Below, in pieces: positions 52,103 to 62,517 of a stretch of DNA of 64,000 nt. Source of the stretch: Pseudoalteromonas arabiensis (GTDB lineage: Bacteria; Pseudomonadota; Gammaproteobacteria; Enterobacterales; Alteromonadaceae); NCBI RefSeq assembly GCF_001550155.1, contig NZ_LRUF01000011.1:1-64000 (forward strand). Reading direction: 5' to 3'. Under the pieces are notes generated by a model. That model saw only the letters and a list, made by a program, of their open reading frames with translations. It did no database searches and had not been told where the DNA came from. Both the position numbers and the translations under genes were made by a program. Position 1 is the stretch's first letter. Each line of letters opens with the position of its first letter.

Positions 52103-54145
52103 ATGCGATTAACTGCCTTAATGTTAGCAGCCTTTTCAGGTACTTGCCTAGCACAAACCACAACCGTCAGTTCACCTGATGGGCAGATCAAAGTAACTAT
52201 CTCAGATGAACAACACACACCTAGCTACGAAATCAGCTTTGCAGGTAAACAAATCATTGCTAACTCTGCGTTAGGTCTTGTTTTTAAAAAACAGCCAGCA
52301 ATGAGCGAAGGTTACAAAATTAGTAGTCAAACTACCGATTCTGTAAAAAGCAGCTGGGAGCAACCTTGGGGTGAACGCCAAACTGTGGTTGATAACCATA
52401 ACGAAGTGGCTGTTACGTTTAAAAAACCTCAGCCGCAAGGTGGCACTTTTACAGTACGTTTCCGTGCTTTTAATGATGGTATTGGCTTTCGATACGAATT
52501 ACCAAAGCAAGCAGGCTTTGAAGATATAGAAATCACCAAAGAGCTTACGGAGTTTGCAATTACAGACTCATCACACGCAACGGCTTGGTGGATACCTGCA
52601 CGCGGTTGGAACCGCTATGAATATGTTTATAACACCACGCCATTACATCAAGCGGCGCTGGTACACACACCATTTACCTTAAAAAACAAAGATGGCATCC
52701 ATATTAGTATTCACGAAGCTGCCCTTGTTGACTATGCGGGCATGGTTCTAAATCAACGCCGTGACGGTACTTTTCAAGCCGATTTAACACCTTGGTCTGA
52801 TGGCGTAGCAGTTAAAAAGCACGGCGCATTCAATACTCCTTGGCGTACCATTCAAATTGGTGATGAAGCTGTTGATTTAATTAACTCCGATATTATCTTA
52901 AATCTAAACGAACCAAATAAACTCGGTGATGTATCGTGGGTTAAACCCGGCAAATACGTCGGTATTTGGTGGGGTATGCATATCAATGAAAATACGTGGG
53001 GTAGTGGTAAAATTCATGGTGCTACAACCGCAAACACTAAATACTATATGGACTTTGCGGCTAAGTATGGCTTCGATGGCGTACTCGTCGAAGGCTGGAA
53101 TACTGGCTGGGATGGTGACTGGTTTTATAACGGTGATGTATTTAGCTTCACACAGCCTTATGATGACTTCGATATTGAACAGTTAACCCACTACGGCAAA
53201 GAAAAAGGCGTGCAATTAATCGGTCACCACGAAACATCAGGTAACGTAACTAACTACCGCAATCAAATGGAAGATGCGTTTGCACTGTACGAAAAATCAA
53301 ATGTGAGTCAAGTAAAAACAGGTTACGTCGCTGACGGCGGCAATATCAAACGTATTGATGAAAACGGTATTGTGCGTAAAGAATGGCACGATGGTCAGTT
53401 CATGGTAAACGAATACTTATATAACGTAAAACTGGCTGCAAAACATAAAATTAGCATTAATACTCACGAACCAATCAAAGATACCGGTCTGCGTCGTACA
53501 TACCCGAACTGGATAACCCGCGAAGGGGCGCGCGGACAAGAGTTTAATGCATGGGGAACCCCTCCAAACCCACCAGAACACATTCCTATGCTTGCTTTCA
53601 CTCGCATGCTGGCAGGCCCAATGGACTTTACACCAGGTATTTTTGACATGGGCTTTAACGGTTTAGGTGCCGATACCAACCGTCCACAAACGACGCTCGC
53701 AAAACAATTAGCCTTGTATGTTGTGATGTATAGCCCAATTCAAATGGCCGCAGATTTGCCACGTAACTACTTAGCGAAACCAGATGCATTCCAATTTATT
53801 CAAGATGTACCAACCGATTGGCAACAAAGTATTGCTCTACAAGGTGAAGTGGGCGATTACGTTGTGTTTGCACGTAAAGAGCGCAAGCGTGATCAATACT
53901 CAGGTAACGACTGGTATTTAGGTGCTGTAACAGATGAAAACGCCCGCACTTTAGAAGTGAAGTTAGACTTCTTAGATAAAGGTAAAAAGTTTGAAGCACA
54001 AATCTACCGTGACGGTGATAAAGCACAGTGGATAAATAACCCTTATGACTTAACAGTAGAAAAACGCATAGTGACTGCTGGTGATAAGCTAACGATAAAG
54101 CTTGCCACCAGCGGTGGCACAGCGATTCGATTTAAAGCACTGTAA
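52103..54145 (+). CDS. Glycoside hydrolase family 97 (alpha-glucosidase, SusB-like)
   Basis: A 680-residue exported enzyme, signal MRLTALMLAAFSGTCLA. An N-terminal beta-sandwich (about 25-270), a TIM barrel (about 290-560) with VLVEGWNTGWDGDWF, GHHETSGNVTNYRNQMEDAF (quoted in part) and INTHEPIKDTGLRRTYPNW, then a C-terminal beta domain. The ENTWGSGKIHGATT and the Glu/Asp positions fit the inverting GH97 group that uses a calcium ion. Acts on alpha-glucosides such as malto-oligosaccharides. No TonB-dependent receptor or regulator lies next to it. Confidence 0.94.
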   Translation: MRLTALMLAAFSGTCLAQTTTVSSPDGQIKVTISDEQHTPSYEISFAGKQIIANSALGLVFKKQPAMSEGYKISSQTTDSVKSSWEQPWGERQTVVDNHNEVAVTFKKPQPQGGTFTVRFRAFNDGIGFRYELPKQAGFEDIEITKELTEFAITDSSHATAWWIPARGWNRYEYVYNTTPLHQAALVHTPFTLKNKDGIHISIHEAALVDYAGMVLNQRRDGTFQADLTPWSDGVAVKKHGAFNTPWRTIQIGDEAVDLINSDIILNLNEPNKLGDVSWVKPGKYVGIWWGMHINENTWGSGKIHGATTANTKYYMDFAAKYGFDGVLVEGWNTGWDGDWFYNGDVFSFTQPYDDFDIEQLTHYGKEKGVQLIGHHETSGNVTNYRNQMEDAFALYEKSNVSQVKTGYVADGGNIKRIDENGIVRKEWHDGQFMVNEYLYNVKLAAKHKISINTHEPIKDTGLRRTYPNWITREGARGQEFNAWGTPPNPPEHIPMLAFTRMLAGPMDFTPGIFDMGFNGLGADTNRPQTTLAKQLALYVVMYSPIQMAADLPRNYLAKPDAFQFIQDVPTDWQQSIALQGEVGDYVVFARKERKRDQYSGNDWYLGAVTDENARTLEVKLDFLDKGKKFEAQIYRDGDKAQWINNPYDLTVEKRIVTAGDKLTIKLATSGGTAIRFKAL

Positions 54146-54169
54146 GGCGACGAGTTTAAAAAAACCTAA

Positions 54170-54200
54170 AAAAACGCGGCATATAAATGCCGCGTTTTTC
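54170..54200. terminator. Bidirectional terminator, GH97 / envZ
   Basis: AAAACGCGGCAT (54171-54182), ATAA, ATGCCGCGTTTTT (54187-54199) with T run on both strands between convergent genes. Confidence 0.93.
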
Positions 54201-54213
54201 TCTAAGTTACTAT

Positions 54214-55509
54214 CTACAGTGGCAAATAGATCTGTGCGCTAAGGCCACCTTCTGGGCGATTAAGTAGCTGCACTCGCCCGCCGTGCATATCAACAATACG
54301 CTTGATAATCGCTAGACCTAAACCGCTCCCTTCACTACCGCGAGCGGCATCACCTTGTTTGAACGGCTCAAAGACAGTTTCAAGTTCACTTTCAGGAATA
54401 CCTGGCCCTTGGTCATTTACAACCACCATGGCAAACTTTTTATTACTGCTCATGCGCGTTTCCACTTCAATATCACCGTCAGAGTAACGAATGGCATTTT
54501 CAATCATATTGGTCACAACACGCTTTATAGCTACCGTACTGACAGGTACGTTACTAATGCTGGGGTTTTCTTTAAAACTAATTTGCCGATGATGCTTTTG
54601 CTCGGCCTCAACGACTTCATTGACGATGGCATTAAGATCTTCAAGAGCAAGCTCTTCGCGCTTGTGATGACGCAAGTATTCAATAAATTGATCGATAATC
54701 GCATTCATATCCTCAATATCATGAATAATTCCTTCACGCAGATAATCTTCGTCGTCAGACATCATTTCTGTTGCTAAACGAATACGTGTAAGTGGTGTAC
54801 GTAAGTCATGGGAAACCCCTGCCATAAGTAAACGACGATCGTTTTCTAATGCCGCAATACCACGCGACATTTGATTAAACGCACGGGTTACTTCTATCAC
54901 TTCAGTTGAGCCTTGCTCTTCAAGTTTTGTTGAGAAGTCCCCAACACCTACTTTAACTGCCGCCTGCTGTAGCGCTTTTAATGGTCGGTTTAGATGGCGC
55001 GCAAACAACCAACCACCTAATACGCTTAAAAAGCCGATACTAGATAAATAAAAAGTGAGGAATTCAAGGTTATTCTCTTGTAACCCAGTCAATGGCACTC
55101 GCACCCAATAACCTGGGGCTTGTGGTGCTTCAACCCAGTATACAAGTGGATCTGTTTGGCTTATACGCACTCGCGCAGAACCGTTAAGTTGCTCCGACAT
55201 GCTACGTGAAAGCATTGAATATTCTCGTGTTTCCGCCAGACCTTCACGCATAGCTTGGCGCTGCGTCATGACTTCAATGCCAGTGATTTCAAAAAATTTT
55301 TCGGACGCTTCTTTACTTACTTCAACGCCTTCTTCCCACTCAATAAACACCGTTTTAACTTGTTTCGAGAGGATCAGATTAACTTGCTCTATGGTGGGTT
55401 TAACCACATAAAAACTAACCGTTATATAGGACACTATTTGATTGATTAAAAGCAGTGCAGCAACCAAAAATACGGTTTGTCCAAAAGCACTACGTGGAAA
55501 CATCCCCAT
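54214..55509 (-). CDS. envZ: Osmolarity sensor histidine kinase EnvZ
   Basis: A 431-residue inner-membrane kinase with TM1 about 10-35, periplasmic domain, TM2 about 152-170, HAMP, H-box [20 protein letters not shown] with His234, N-box [12 protein letters not shown]1 NDQGPGIPE, and G2 EGSGLGLAI. It starts five bases after ompR. In E. coli EnvZ senses osmolarity and phosphorylates OmpR to set porin levels. An alternative start two codons on is possible. Confidence 0.95.
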   Translation of the reverse strand: MGMFPRSAFGQTVFLVAALLLINQIVSYITVSFYVVKPTIEQVNLILSKQVKTVFIEWEEGVEVSKEASEKFFEITGIEVMTQRQAMREGLAETREYSMLSRSMSEQLNGSARVRISQTDPLVYWVEAPQAPGYWVRVPLTGLQENNLEFLTFYLSSIGFLSVLGGWLFARHLNRPLKALQQAAVKVGVGDFSTKLEEQGSTEVIEVTRAFNQMSRGIAALENDRRLLMAGVSHDLRTPLTRIRLATEMMSDDEDYLREGIIHDIEDMNAIIDQFIEYLRHHKREELALEDLNAIVNEVVEAEQKHHRQISFKENPSISNVPVSTVAIKRVVTNMIENAIRYSDGDIEVETRMSSNKKFAMVVVNDQGPGIPESELETVFEPFKQGDAARGSEGSGLGLAIIKRIVDMHGGRVQLLNRPEGGLSAQIYLPL

Positions 55510-55514
55510 AACTG

Positions 55515-56234
55515 TTACTTTTCACCATCTGGCACAAATACGTAGCCTAAGCCCCATACTGTTTGGATATAACGAGGATTAGCGGCATCCACTTCAATCA
55601 TACGTCGCAAGCGCGACACCTGCACATCGATACTACGTTCAAGTGCGCTGTAATCACGGCCACGGGCTAGATTCATCAGTTTATCGCGACTAAGTGGCTC
55701 ACGTGGATGAGTCACTAATGCTTTTAATACCGCAAACTCACCACTGGTCAACGACATCGTTTTATCGCCATGCGACATTTCTCGAGTAGCAAGGTTAAGC
55801 GTAAATTCGCCAAATGATATTTCGTTTTCTTCTGCTGCTGGCGCACCAGGTACTTCCTTTGCTCGACGACGTAAAATGGCTTTAATACGTGCTAACAGTT
55901 CACGGGGGTTAAATGGTTTTGGAATATAATCATCAGCGCCAAGTTCTAAACCGATAATACGGTCTACCTCATCACCTTTTGCTGTTAACATAACAATCGG
56001 TATATCATTTTCTTTTTGACGTAAGCGACGACAAATCGACAAACCGTCTTCTCCAGGTAGCATAAGATCAAGCACCATTAGATGAAAATTTTCACGCTCG
56101 ATTAAGCGATCCATCTGTTCAGAGTTTGCCGCTGTACGAACAATAAACCCTTGTTCTACCAAGTAACGTTCAAGCAAACTACGCAAACGCATATCGTCAT
56201 CAACTACCAATACCTTTGTCGTTTCGTGTCCCAT
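55515..56234 (-). CDS. ompR: Response regulator OmpR
   Basis: A 239-residue regulator, same length as E. coli OmpR, using the ATG at 56234 ([20 protein letters not shown]). Phosphoacceptor Asp56 in [11 protein letters not shown], Lys in [11 protein letters not shown]-terminal winged helix with [20 protein letters not shown] (recognition helix) and [15 protein letters not shown]. Divergent from greB over a 165-base AT-rich gap. Confidence 0.97.
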   Translation of the reverse strand: MGHETTKVLVVDDDMRLRSLLERYLVEQGFIVRTAANSEQMDRLIERENFHLMVLDLMLPGEDGLSICRRLRQKENDIPIVMLTAKGDEVDRIIGLELGADDYIPKPFNPRELLARIKAILRRRAKEVPGAPAAEENEISFGEFTLNLATREMSHGDKTMSLTSGEFAVLKALVTHPREPLSRDKLMNLARGRDYSALERSIDVQVSRLRRMIEVDAANPRYIQTVWGLGYVFVPDGEK

Positions 56235-56399
56235 AACTTTCATTCTTTTTGTAATATGTTACTTGTTAATATAAATGAAAAACTTAAGAATAAAAAACGA
56301 ATTGAACGCTTAGATTGTTACTGAACATTTCAAAACGATCTCGACAAAGGTAAAAGACTTTTATACCTTGCACAGGTTTTCTTTAAAGGCTTAATAGAT

Positions 56400-56882
56400 A
56401 TGGCAAAAACCAACTTAATCACACGTGAAGGGTATCAGCAATTGCAACAAGAGCATGATTACCTATGGCATGAGAAACGCCCTGAAATCACCAAGATTGT
56501 GACATGGGCAGCAAGCCTTGGTGACCGCTCTGAAAATGCCGACTATCAATTCAATAAGCGTGTATTACGACAAATAGACCGTCGCGTGCGCTACTTACGT
56601 AAACGCATGCCTGACTTAAAAATCGTTGATTACAACCCACAACAGGCGGGGAAGGTGTTTTTTGGTGCTTGGGTTGAGATAGAAAACGAACAAGGGGAAA
56701 CTAAACGCTTCCGCATTGTTGGCCCTGACGAAATTTATGAACGCAAAGATTATATTTCTATCGATGCGCCGATGGCTCGCGCGCTCCTTGGCAAGCAAGT
56801 CGATGACGATTTTTCAGTTACTACCCCTGAAGGCCAAAAAGAATGGTATGTCAATGAGATAAGCTACCCAGACGCGCCATAA
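56400..56882 (+). CDS. greB: Transcription elongation factor GreB
   Basis: A 160-residue Gre factor. The N-terminal coiled coil carries the catalytic acidic tip in LGDRSENADYQFNKR (Asp and Glu), and the C-terminal FKBP-like domain ends with EWYVNEISY. The basic patch and 158-160-residue length fit GreB rather than GreA. The ompR-greB-tex neighbourhood is conserved with E. coli. Confidence 0.97.
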   Translation: MAKTNLITREGYQQLQQEHDYLWHEKRPEITKIVTWAASLGDRSENADYQFNKRVLRQIDRRVRYLRKRMPDLKIVDYNPQQAGKVFFGAWVEIENEQGETKRFRIVGPDEIYERKDYISIDAPMARALLGKQVDDDFSVTTPEGQKEWYVNEISYPDAP

Positions 56883-56994
56883 TTAATAAAATAAATTCAG
56901 AAAAGGTTAATTTGTGATTGTTTAGTCTAAAAATGTGATCTATAACTAAATAAGCTTATGACGTTTTAAGCTTGATGTTTAGAAGGTAGTAACT

Positions 56995-57300
56995 ATGTCA
57001 AACGCAATACATCGCATATTAAGTAATGCCATTGTATTCGCACTTTTAATCAGTGTGAGTTTGATTTCTTACGCCAGCGACATAGAAAACCATTCTGATA
57101 GTGTTACACCCACCTCACATTTCATTGCGTGTGATAATGCAGACCTTGCTAACCTTGATACTGATTTAGATAAACATACTCCAGCACTCAACTTTTGCGC
57201 AGCCCAACCACTGCCTGATGTGCGTCTAGGTGTACGTGTTTTTACTCAGACTAAGGCCTCTGTATACAGTGCGCACCAGCGAGGCCCACCTATATTTTAA
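56995..57300 (+). CDS. Small exported protein of unknown function
   Basis: A 101-residue predicted secreted protein: signal ending near SYA-SD (residue 28). Two Cys (46 and 68) and a C-terminal HQRGPPIF. No family recognised; the terminal RGPP is reminiscent of short exported proteins found by metal-responsive genes in related bacteria, but nothing else supports that. Lies between greB and the CBS gene. Confidence 0.6.
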   Translation: MSNAIHRILSNAIVFALLISVSLISYASDIENHSDSVTPTSHFIACDNADLANLDTDLDKHTPALNFCAAQPLPDVRLGVRVFTQTKASVYSAHQRGPPIF

Positions 57301-57352
57301 TTTAACTACGTTTTTAAAAATCGATGCTTAATTAAAATTTATGGTGACAAAT

Positions 57353-57934
57353 ATGAATAATTTCAAAGAATTACGCCTTCAAGACGTATCAAATGGTGCA
57401 TTATCTAACGCTGTTAATGAAGTAGAACCAACACTTGATCTAACATCTCCAGCATTAAAAGTACTAAATAGCTTTACTCAAAAAGATCCACTACGTGCTC
57501 ACGCAAGCACCACCATTGTTGATGCGCTAAAACAAACAAGTAACCGCTGCTCTGACTTCATCTTAGTCGTTGATGACGCAGACAAGTTGGTTGGGATCAC
57601 ATCGAGTGCTGATCTACAAAGCTCTAAAATAATGATTCTTGCACAACGTTTAAACTTACACCGCGACGAAGTGACTTTGCATGATGTAATGACTCCATTG
57701 AATAATCTTGCTGGTGTTAGCTTACAAAGCATCAGCTATGCATGTATTGGAGATGCACTACAAACTATGGAACACCAAGGTATGATGTTTCTTTTAGTAA
57801 CAAGTGCTGAACATGAAATTTGTGGGTTAATTTCTGCACGTGAAATTGCGAAAAAGCTACATATTCCTGTCAATATTAACCCTATTGCAAACAGCTTCAG
57901 TGAGGTGATGCAGCATATCGATCACCCTCACTAA
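57353..57934 (+). CDS. CBS domain-containing protein
   Basis: A 193-residue cytoplasmic protein with a CBS pair: first domain about 45-100 (ASTTIVDALKQTSNRCSDFI, DADKLVGITSSADLQ), second about 110-180 (LHDVMTPLNNLAGVS, YACIGDALQTMEHQGMMFL, EICGLISAREIAKKL). CBS pairs bind adenosyl nucleotides. No catalytic or transport domain is attached. ATG at 57353 has GGTGA five to six bases upstream; an in-frame ATG at 57341 is less likely. Followed by a terminator. Confidence 0.85.
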   Translation: MNNFKELRLQDVSNGALSNAVNEVEPTLDLTSPALKVLNSFTQKDPLRAHASTTIVDALKQTSNRCSDFILVVDDADKLVGITSSADLQSSKIMILAQRLNLHRDEVTLHDVMTPLNNLAGVSLQSISYACIGDALQTMEHQGMMFLLVTSAEHEICGLISAREIAKKLHIPVNINPIANSFSEVMQHIDHPH

Positions 57935-57970
57935 GCCATAAATATTGCGTTGTGTAGAACAATTTTCGAG

Positions 57971-58003
57971 GGCCTTAAAAGCAGTGCTTTTAAGGCCTTC
58001 TTA
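57971..58003 (+). terminator. Terminator after the CBS gene
   Basis: GGCCTTAAAAGC (57971-57982), AGT, GCTTTTAAGGCC (57986-57997), then TTCTTATT. Confidence 0.85.
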
Positions 58004-58068
58004 TTGTGATATTATTCAGGCAATTAATCTTCAGTTTACTGATTTTCTATTTTTAAAAAGGTTTATGC

Positions 58069-60384
58069 ATGAGCAATATCTCTGCACGCTTAGCGACCGA
58101 GCTAAATGCCCAGCAACCACAAGTTGTTGCTGCAATCAAATTACTTGATGAAGGTGCCACAGTCCCTTTTATCGCACGTTACCGGAAAGAAGTTACAGGT
58201 GGCCTAGACGACACGCAATTACGACTACTTGAACAGCGTCTTTCGTACTTACGCGAGCTTGAAGAGCGCCGCAGCTTTATTCTTGCCACAATTGAAGAGC
58301 AAGGTAAGCTAACCGCCGAGTTAAGTAGTGATATTAATAACGCTGACAGTAAAACAGAGCTTGAAGATTTATACCTGCCATTCAAACCTAAGCGCCGCAC
58401 GAAAGGACAAATTGCCATTGAAGCGGGTATTGAACCACTTGCCGATGCGCTATTTAATGACCCTAACCTCGAACCAGAGCAACACGCTGCTGACTATATT
58501 AATACTGACGCAGGCTTTGCTGATACAAAAGCGGTGCTTGACGGTGCTAAATTTATTTTGATGGAACGCTTTTCTGAAGACGCCAAACTGCTTGCTAAAT
58601 TCCGTAGTCATATTGCACAACACGGTCAAATTGAAAGTACAGTAATCGCTGGTCAAGAACATGAAGGCGCTAAGTACCGTGATTACTTTGAACATCAAGA
58701 ACCGCTTAAAAAAGTTCCCTCACACCGTGCTCTGGCCATGCTCCGCGCTCGCAATGAAGGCGTTTTACAATTAAGTATCAACCCAGAACCGAGTGCAGAA
58801 AACCCAGCACAGGTATGTGCACAAATGATTGCTGACTATTATCGGTTAGATGTGAGCAATAGCGCTGCAAGCAGCTGGTTAATGAGTGTTGTACAGTGGG
58901 CTTGGAAGATTAAATTAAGTCTACATTTAGAAAATGAATTTTTAGGTGCAATGCGTGAAAAGGCGGAAACCGGTGCGATTGACGTATTTGCAAAAAATCT
59001 AAAAGACTTATTAATGGCTGCACCTGCAGGGCCACGTACAACTTTGGGACTTGATCCTGGTTTACGTACGGGTTGTAAAATTGCTGTTGTAGACAGTACT
59101 GGTAAGCTGTTAACAACGCAAACAATTTTCCCACATGCACCACAAAATCATTGGGAAAAATCACTTCGCACTCTTGAGCAACTTTGTCGCCAATATAAAG
59201 TTGAGTTAATCGCGATTGGTAATGGCACAGCTTCACGTGAGTCAGATAAGTTAGTTGCTGAATTGATTAAAACCAACAGTGAACTTAAATTAAATAAAAT
59301 AATGGTCAGTGAAGCGGGGGCATCTGTTTATTCAGCGTCTGAATTTGCTGCCAACGAATTCCCTAATCTTGATGTATCATTACGCGGTGCAGTGTCAATT
59401 GCACGTCGTTTGCAAGATCCACTTGCCGAGCTTGTAAAAATCGAACCTAAATCAATTGGTGTAGGTCAATATCAACACGATGTGTCACAAAGCCAACTAG
59501 GTCAAACGCTGACCTCGGTTGTCGAAGACTGTGTAAACTCAGTCGGTGTTGATTTAAATATGGCCTCAGTGCCGTTACTGACTCGTGTATCTGGCTTAAA
59601 CAAAACGTTGGCGCAAAACATTGTTAGCTATCGTGATGCCAATGGCTCATTTAGCAAACGCTCTGAGCTTAAAAAAGTTGAGCGCCTAGGACCAAAAGCC
59701 TTTGAACAAGCAGCTGGTTTCTTACGTATTAGCACAGGTTCAGATCCTCTTGATAACTCATCAGTTCACCCTGAAGCCTACCCTGTTGTTAAGCGTATTT
59801 GTGAAAAGAACAGCTTAGATGTAAACAGCTTAATTGGTAACACTGATATTTTGAATAAATTGGTTGCTAACGACTACACAGATGAAAAGTTTGGTTTACC
59901 AACCGTTACCGACATTATTAAAGAGCTTGATAAACCAGGTCGAGACCCTCGCCCAGAGTTTAAAACAGCTGAGTTTAAGGCCGGTGTTGAAACCATTAAC
60001 GATCTAAAACCTGGTATGATTCTAGAAGGTGTGGTTTCCAATGTAGCTAACTTTGGTGCCTTCGTTGATGTGGGTGTACACCAAGATGGTTTAGTTCATA
60101 TTTCAGCGATAACCAACAAGTTCATTTCTGATCCACGCGAAGTGGTTAAAGCAGGTGATATTGTTAAAGTAAAAGTACTTGAGGTTGATGCAGCGCGTAA
60201 ACGTATTAGTTTTACAATGCGTTTAGATGATGATGTAGATACAAGCAATAAAACAGCACCTGCAGGCAAATCAAAGCCTGCGGCTAAAGCGAAAAGTGCG
60301 CCTAAGCAAAAGCGTGACTTTGGTAATGCGGCCATGGGTAACGCATTTGCCGATGCATTTGCAAATGCTAAAGTAAAAAAATAG
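58069..60384 (+). CDS. tex: Tex family transcription accessory protein (YhgF)
   Basis: A 771-residue RNA-binding protein. N-terminal helical domain with [17 protein letters not shown], YqgF-like domain ([19 protein letters not shown], 324-342), helix-hairpin-helix repeats ([19 protein letters not shown]), and a C-terminal S1 domain (about 650-725: [21 protein letters not shown], quoted in part). A lysine/alanine tail ([16 protein letters not shown]) follows. Tex influences transcription and virulence genes in several bacteria; its exact role is open. Follows greB as in E. coli, but with two genes inserted between. Confidence 0.96.
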   Translation: MSNISARLATELNAQQPQVVAAIKLLDEGATVPFIARYRKEVTGGLDDTQLRLLEQRLSYLRELEERRSFILATIEEQGKLTAELSSDINNADSKTELEDLYLPFKPKRRTKGQIAIEAGIEPLADALFNDPNLEPEQHAADYINTDAGFADTKAVLDGAKFILMERFSEDAKLLAKFRSHIAQHGQIESTVIAGQEHEGAKYRDYFEHQEPLKKVPSHRALAMLRARNEGVLQLSINPEPSAENPAQVCAQMIADYYRLDVSNSAASSWLMSVVQWAWKIKLSLHLENEFLGAMREKAETGAIDVFAKNLKDLLMAAPAGPRTTLGLDPGLRTGCKIAVVDSTGKLLTTQTIFPHAPQNHWEKSLRTLEQLCRQYKVELIAIGNGTASRESDKLVAELIKTNSELKLNKIMVSEAGASVYSASEFAANEFPNLDVSLRGAVSIARRLQDPLAELVKIEPKSIGVGQYQHDVSQSQLGQTLTSVVEDCVNSVGVDLNMASVPLLTRVSGLNKTLAQNIVSYRDANGSFSKRSELKKVERLGPKAFEQAAGFLRISTGSDPLDNSSVHPEAYPVVKRICEKNSLDVNSLIGNTDILNKLVANDYTDEKFGLPTVTDIIKELDKPGRDPRPEFKTAEFKAGVETINDLKPGMILEGVVSNVANFGAFVDVGVHQDGLVHISAITNKFISDPREVVKAGDIVKVKVLEVDAARKRISFTMRLDDDVDTSNKTAPAGKSKPAAKAKSAPKQKRDFGNAAMGNAFADAFANAKVKK

Positions 60385-60394
60385 TTTTAGCTTA

Positions 60395-60430
60395 AAAACA
60401 AAAACGCGGTTCAAATTGAACCGCGTCTCT
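60395..60430. terminator. Bidirectional terminator, tex / SprA-like gene
   Basis: ACGCGGTTC (60404-60412), AAATT, GAACCGCGT (60418-60426). The A-rich left flank gives a T run on the minus strand; on the plus strand the tail is CTCTTAT. Confidence 0.85.
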
Positions 60431-60444
60431 TATAAATCTAATAA

Positions 60445-61308
60445 TTATATAACCGCCGAAAAATTATTTTGTTCCCCAGGCGATGTAGCCATTTGGTAAA
60501 AATTGGCTATTCGTGTGGCTCGTTCATCAACTTCCACATCTCGTTTGGCTGTCTTGGTCTGAGAAGTGCTCACTGCTTCACTTTCGTCTTCAGCACCTTC
60601 ACGGTCAATTCTTAATGACGACGATTCATCACCACCCTGTGCTTTTTCGCGCGACTGCATAGCGAGTTCAGCCTGCGCTGCGGCAAGTTTCTGTGTCGCA
60701 TCGGCTGCAATAGCACGGTCTGCACTAGATGGCTCTTGGGGGGCAAGTGCTGCCGCTCTTACCGTTTGCATTTTATCGATTGTTGCTTGAGGGTCACCAC
60801 TTACCTCAGCCACATCAATTTGTACTTCCCCGCCAACCGCGTAGTTTGTGCCATCGGGGCCTCGTTGATACTCATAACTTGGCGAGCCAGCGTATTTACC
60901 TCCCACCGAAGCATGCGCCTGTTCATGTACACGCACTTCAGTGTCTCGCGCTTTCAGCTCTTTAATTTGTTCAAGCTCTAACTGTTCTTGCTGTGCAACT
61001 TTTTGCTCTTGTTTTTGCTCTTCTTGTTGCTGCTGCTCTGATTTCTCTTCGCTACCTTGTTCGCTTTGCTCTCGCTCTTGAATCGCTTTATCGTCCTCAA
61101 GGCGACCTTTAGCATCATAAGTACTTGCATCGCCACTTGGCTGTCTTGCTTTTTCGCCATCATTCAGTGCTTTATTTTCTGCGTTACTCGAATTAGTTGC
61201 CACAGGAGGCGGGATGACTTCACGCAACTGATTATCACGGCGCGCACTTTCGGTGTGTACATTCGCCGTGTTAATGTTGATTGCGGGAAAGGGAGTAACG
61301 ATATTCAT
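60445..61308 (-). CDS. SprA-related putative metalloprotease
   Basis: A 287-residue protein with no signal peptide. The first 120 residues are low-complexity, very rich in Gln, Glu and Lys. The conserved core (about 125-215) has VRVHEQAHASVGGKYAG, with a zinc-protease-like HEQAH, then YQRGPDGTNYAVGGEVQIDV, matching the SprA-related/CJM1_0395-like family. Protease activity is unproven. Two bases after the upstream small gene, so co-transcribed. Confidence 0.82.
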   Translation of the reverse strand: MNIVTPFPAININTANVHTESARRDNQLREVIPPPVATNSSNAENKALNDGEKARQPSGDASTYDAKGRLEDDKAIQEREQSEQGSEEKSEQQQQEEQKQEQKVAQQEQLELEQIKELKARDTEVRVHEQAHASVGGKYAGSPSYEYQRGPDGTNYAVGGEVQIDVAEVSGDPQATIDKMQTVRAAALAPQEPSSADRAIAADATQKLAAAQAELAMQSREKAQGGDESSSLRIDREGAEDESEAVSTSQTKTAKRDVEVDERATRIANFYQMATSPGEQNNFSAVI

Positions 61309-61310
61309 GG

Positions 61311-61619
61311 CTAAGCTTTTATATCAATTAGCGTGCCTAGTACTTCATCGGCAGTTTGAATCGTATTAACGTTAGCCTTAGCATTGAACTCTTCAACTTT
61401 TAGGTTCACCAATGCTTCATCAATACGAGCAGGCTGAGACACAGGTGGCGTAACAGCTTCCTCTGGTCTTGCACCTTGTAACTGTCTTTGCTGAGCAAGT
61501 TGGGCGTCGTCTTGCTGGTCAATAGACGCGCGGCTAATTTGCGCGCTTGCTTTTTCAATGCCTTGACTTGCGCGGTTGTAACCTTCCACGCCATTATTAA
61601 ATACAGAACTGATTGGCAT
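61311..61619 (-). CDS. Small protein with flagellar rod/hook-like ends
   Basis: A 102-residue protein. The N-terminus SVFNNGVEGYNRASQGIEKA and the C-terminus VEEFNAKANVNTIQTADEVL, then GTLIDIK, resemble the paired terminal helices of flagellar rod and hook proteins, with no middle domain. This similarity is by eye only. Start ATG at 61619 follows GGAGG by five bases; the adjacent ATG at 61622 is too close to it. First gene of a two-gene unit with the SprA-like protein. Confidence 0.7.
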   Translation of the reverse strand: MPISSVFNNGVEGYNRASQGIEKASAQISRASIDQQDDAQLAQQRQLQGARPEEAVTPPVSQPARIDEALVNLKVEEFNAKANVNTIQTADEVLGTLIDIKA

Positions 61620-61721
61620 CATATCCTCCAACAGTGAGATCTTCCCTACAAGTATCGCTCACAAAACAATCAAAATAAAGTAAAATCCCCCTATTTTTGG
61701 GCTCTGCAGGGCAATATTTAA

Positions 61722-62459
61722 TTAACACATTGATTTCAGAGCGCTTATAAATTCAGTTTTATGAGAAATAAAAGGAGCGTGAGACGCCTTATCGATCACC
61801 TCATATTCAAAGTTAGGTTGCAAAGCCTGCATATCCTTAATTGCACGGTAAGGGACTAGCGCATCTAAACGCCCAAATATACCGCGAATGGGGAGCGTTA
61901 TTTTGCTAAATAGCTGACGTAAATCTTCTTGCTGTAGGATATCTAGGCCTGCACTGAGTGCGCGCTCTTGCGGTGCTGGATACTGTTTTAATAATCTTTT
62001 TAACGCTTTAATATCGTCACGAGCTGATTCGCTGCCCATAGCTTGAATCGCTAGGAATCGCTCAATGGTTTTGTCTGTCTGAGTGATTAATTGCTCTTTA
62101 AACGCATCAAGCACTTCAGGCTTAATACCTGCCCAATTATCAGCTTGAGCAAAAAAAGGGCTCGATGCCACTAAAATAACTTTTGATACTTTTTCTGGCC
62201 AGTGAGCTGCAATGTAAAGTGAAAATAATCCGCCAAGCGACCAGCCAACTAGTATTGAGTCGTTATGCAATTGTTCACTCAGCATCTTGGCTGCTTCATG
62301 CAAATTATAGGTGTTAGGTACTGACTGCGCTTCACCAAAGCCTGGTAAATCAAGGCAGCGAATGGTGCCCTCATATGAAAACTCAAGCTCTGGTAAAATC
62401 ACTTGCCAGACCCCTTGGTTCATTCCCCAGCCATGTAATAACACCATTTCATTTTGCAT
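61722..62459 (-). CDS. bioH: Pimeloyl-ACP methyl ester carboxylesterase
   Basis: A 245-residue alpha/beta hydrolase. HGWGMNQGVW (oxyanion region), nucleophile elbow VGWSLGG with Ser74, acid in GRLDALVPY, and DKASHAPF with the catalytic His. Cleaves the methyl ester from pimeloyl-ACP in biotin synthesis. The head-to-head pairing with a ComF-type gene matches bioH-gntX in E. coli, which strengthens the call. Confidence 0.93.
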   Translation of the reverse strand: MQNEMVLLHGWGMNQGVWQVILPELEFSYEGTIRCLDLPGFGEAQSVPNTYNLHEAAKMLSEQLHNDSILVGWSLGGLFSLYIAAHWPEKVSKVILVASSPFFAQADNWAGIKPEVLDAFKEQLITQTDKTIERFLAIQAMGSESARDDIKALKRLLKQYPAPQERALSAGLDILQQEDLRQLFSKITLPIRGIFGRLDALVPYRAIKDMQALQPNFEYEVIDKASHAPFISHKTEFISALKSMC

Positions 62460-62517
62460 ATTTTTAAACTCTCAAGCACACTGATGGCTCATAATAGCGT
62501 TTAAAGGATTGAATGCA

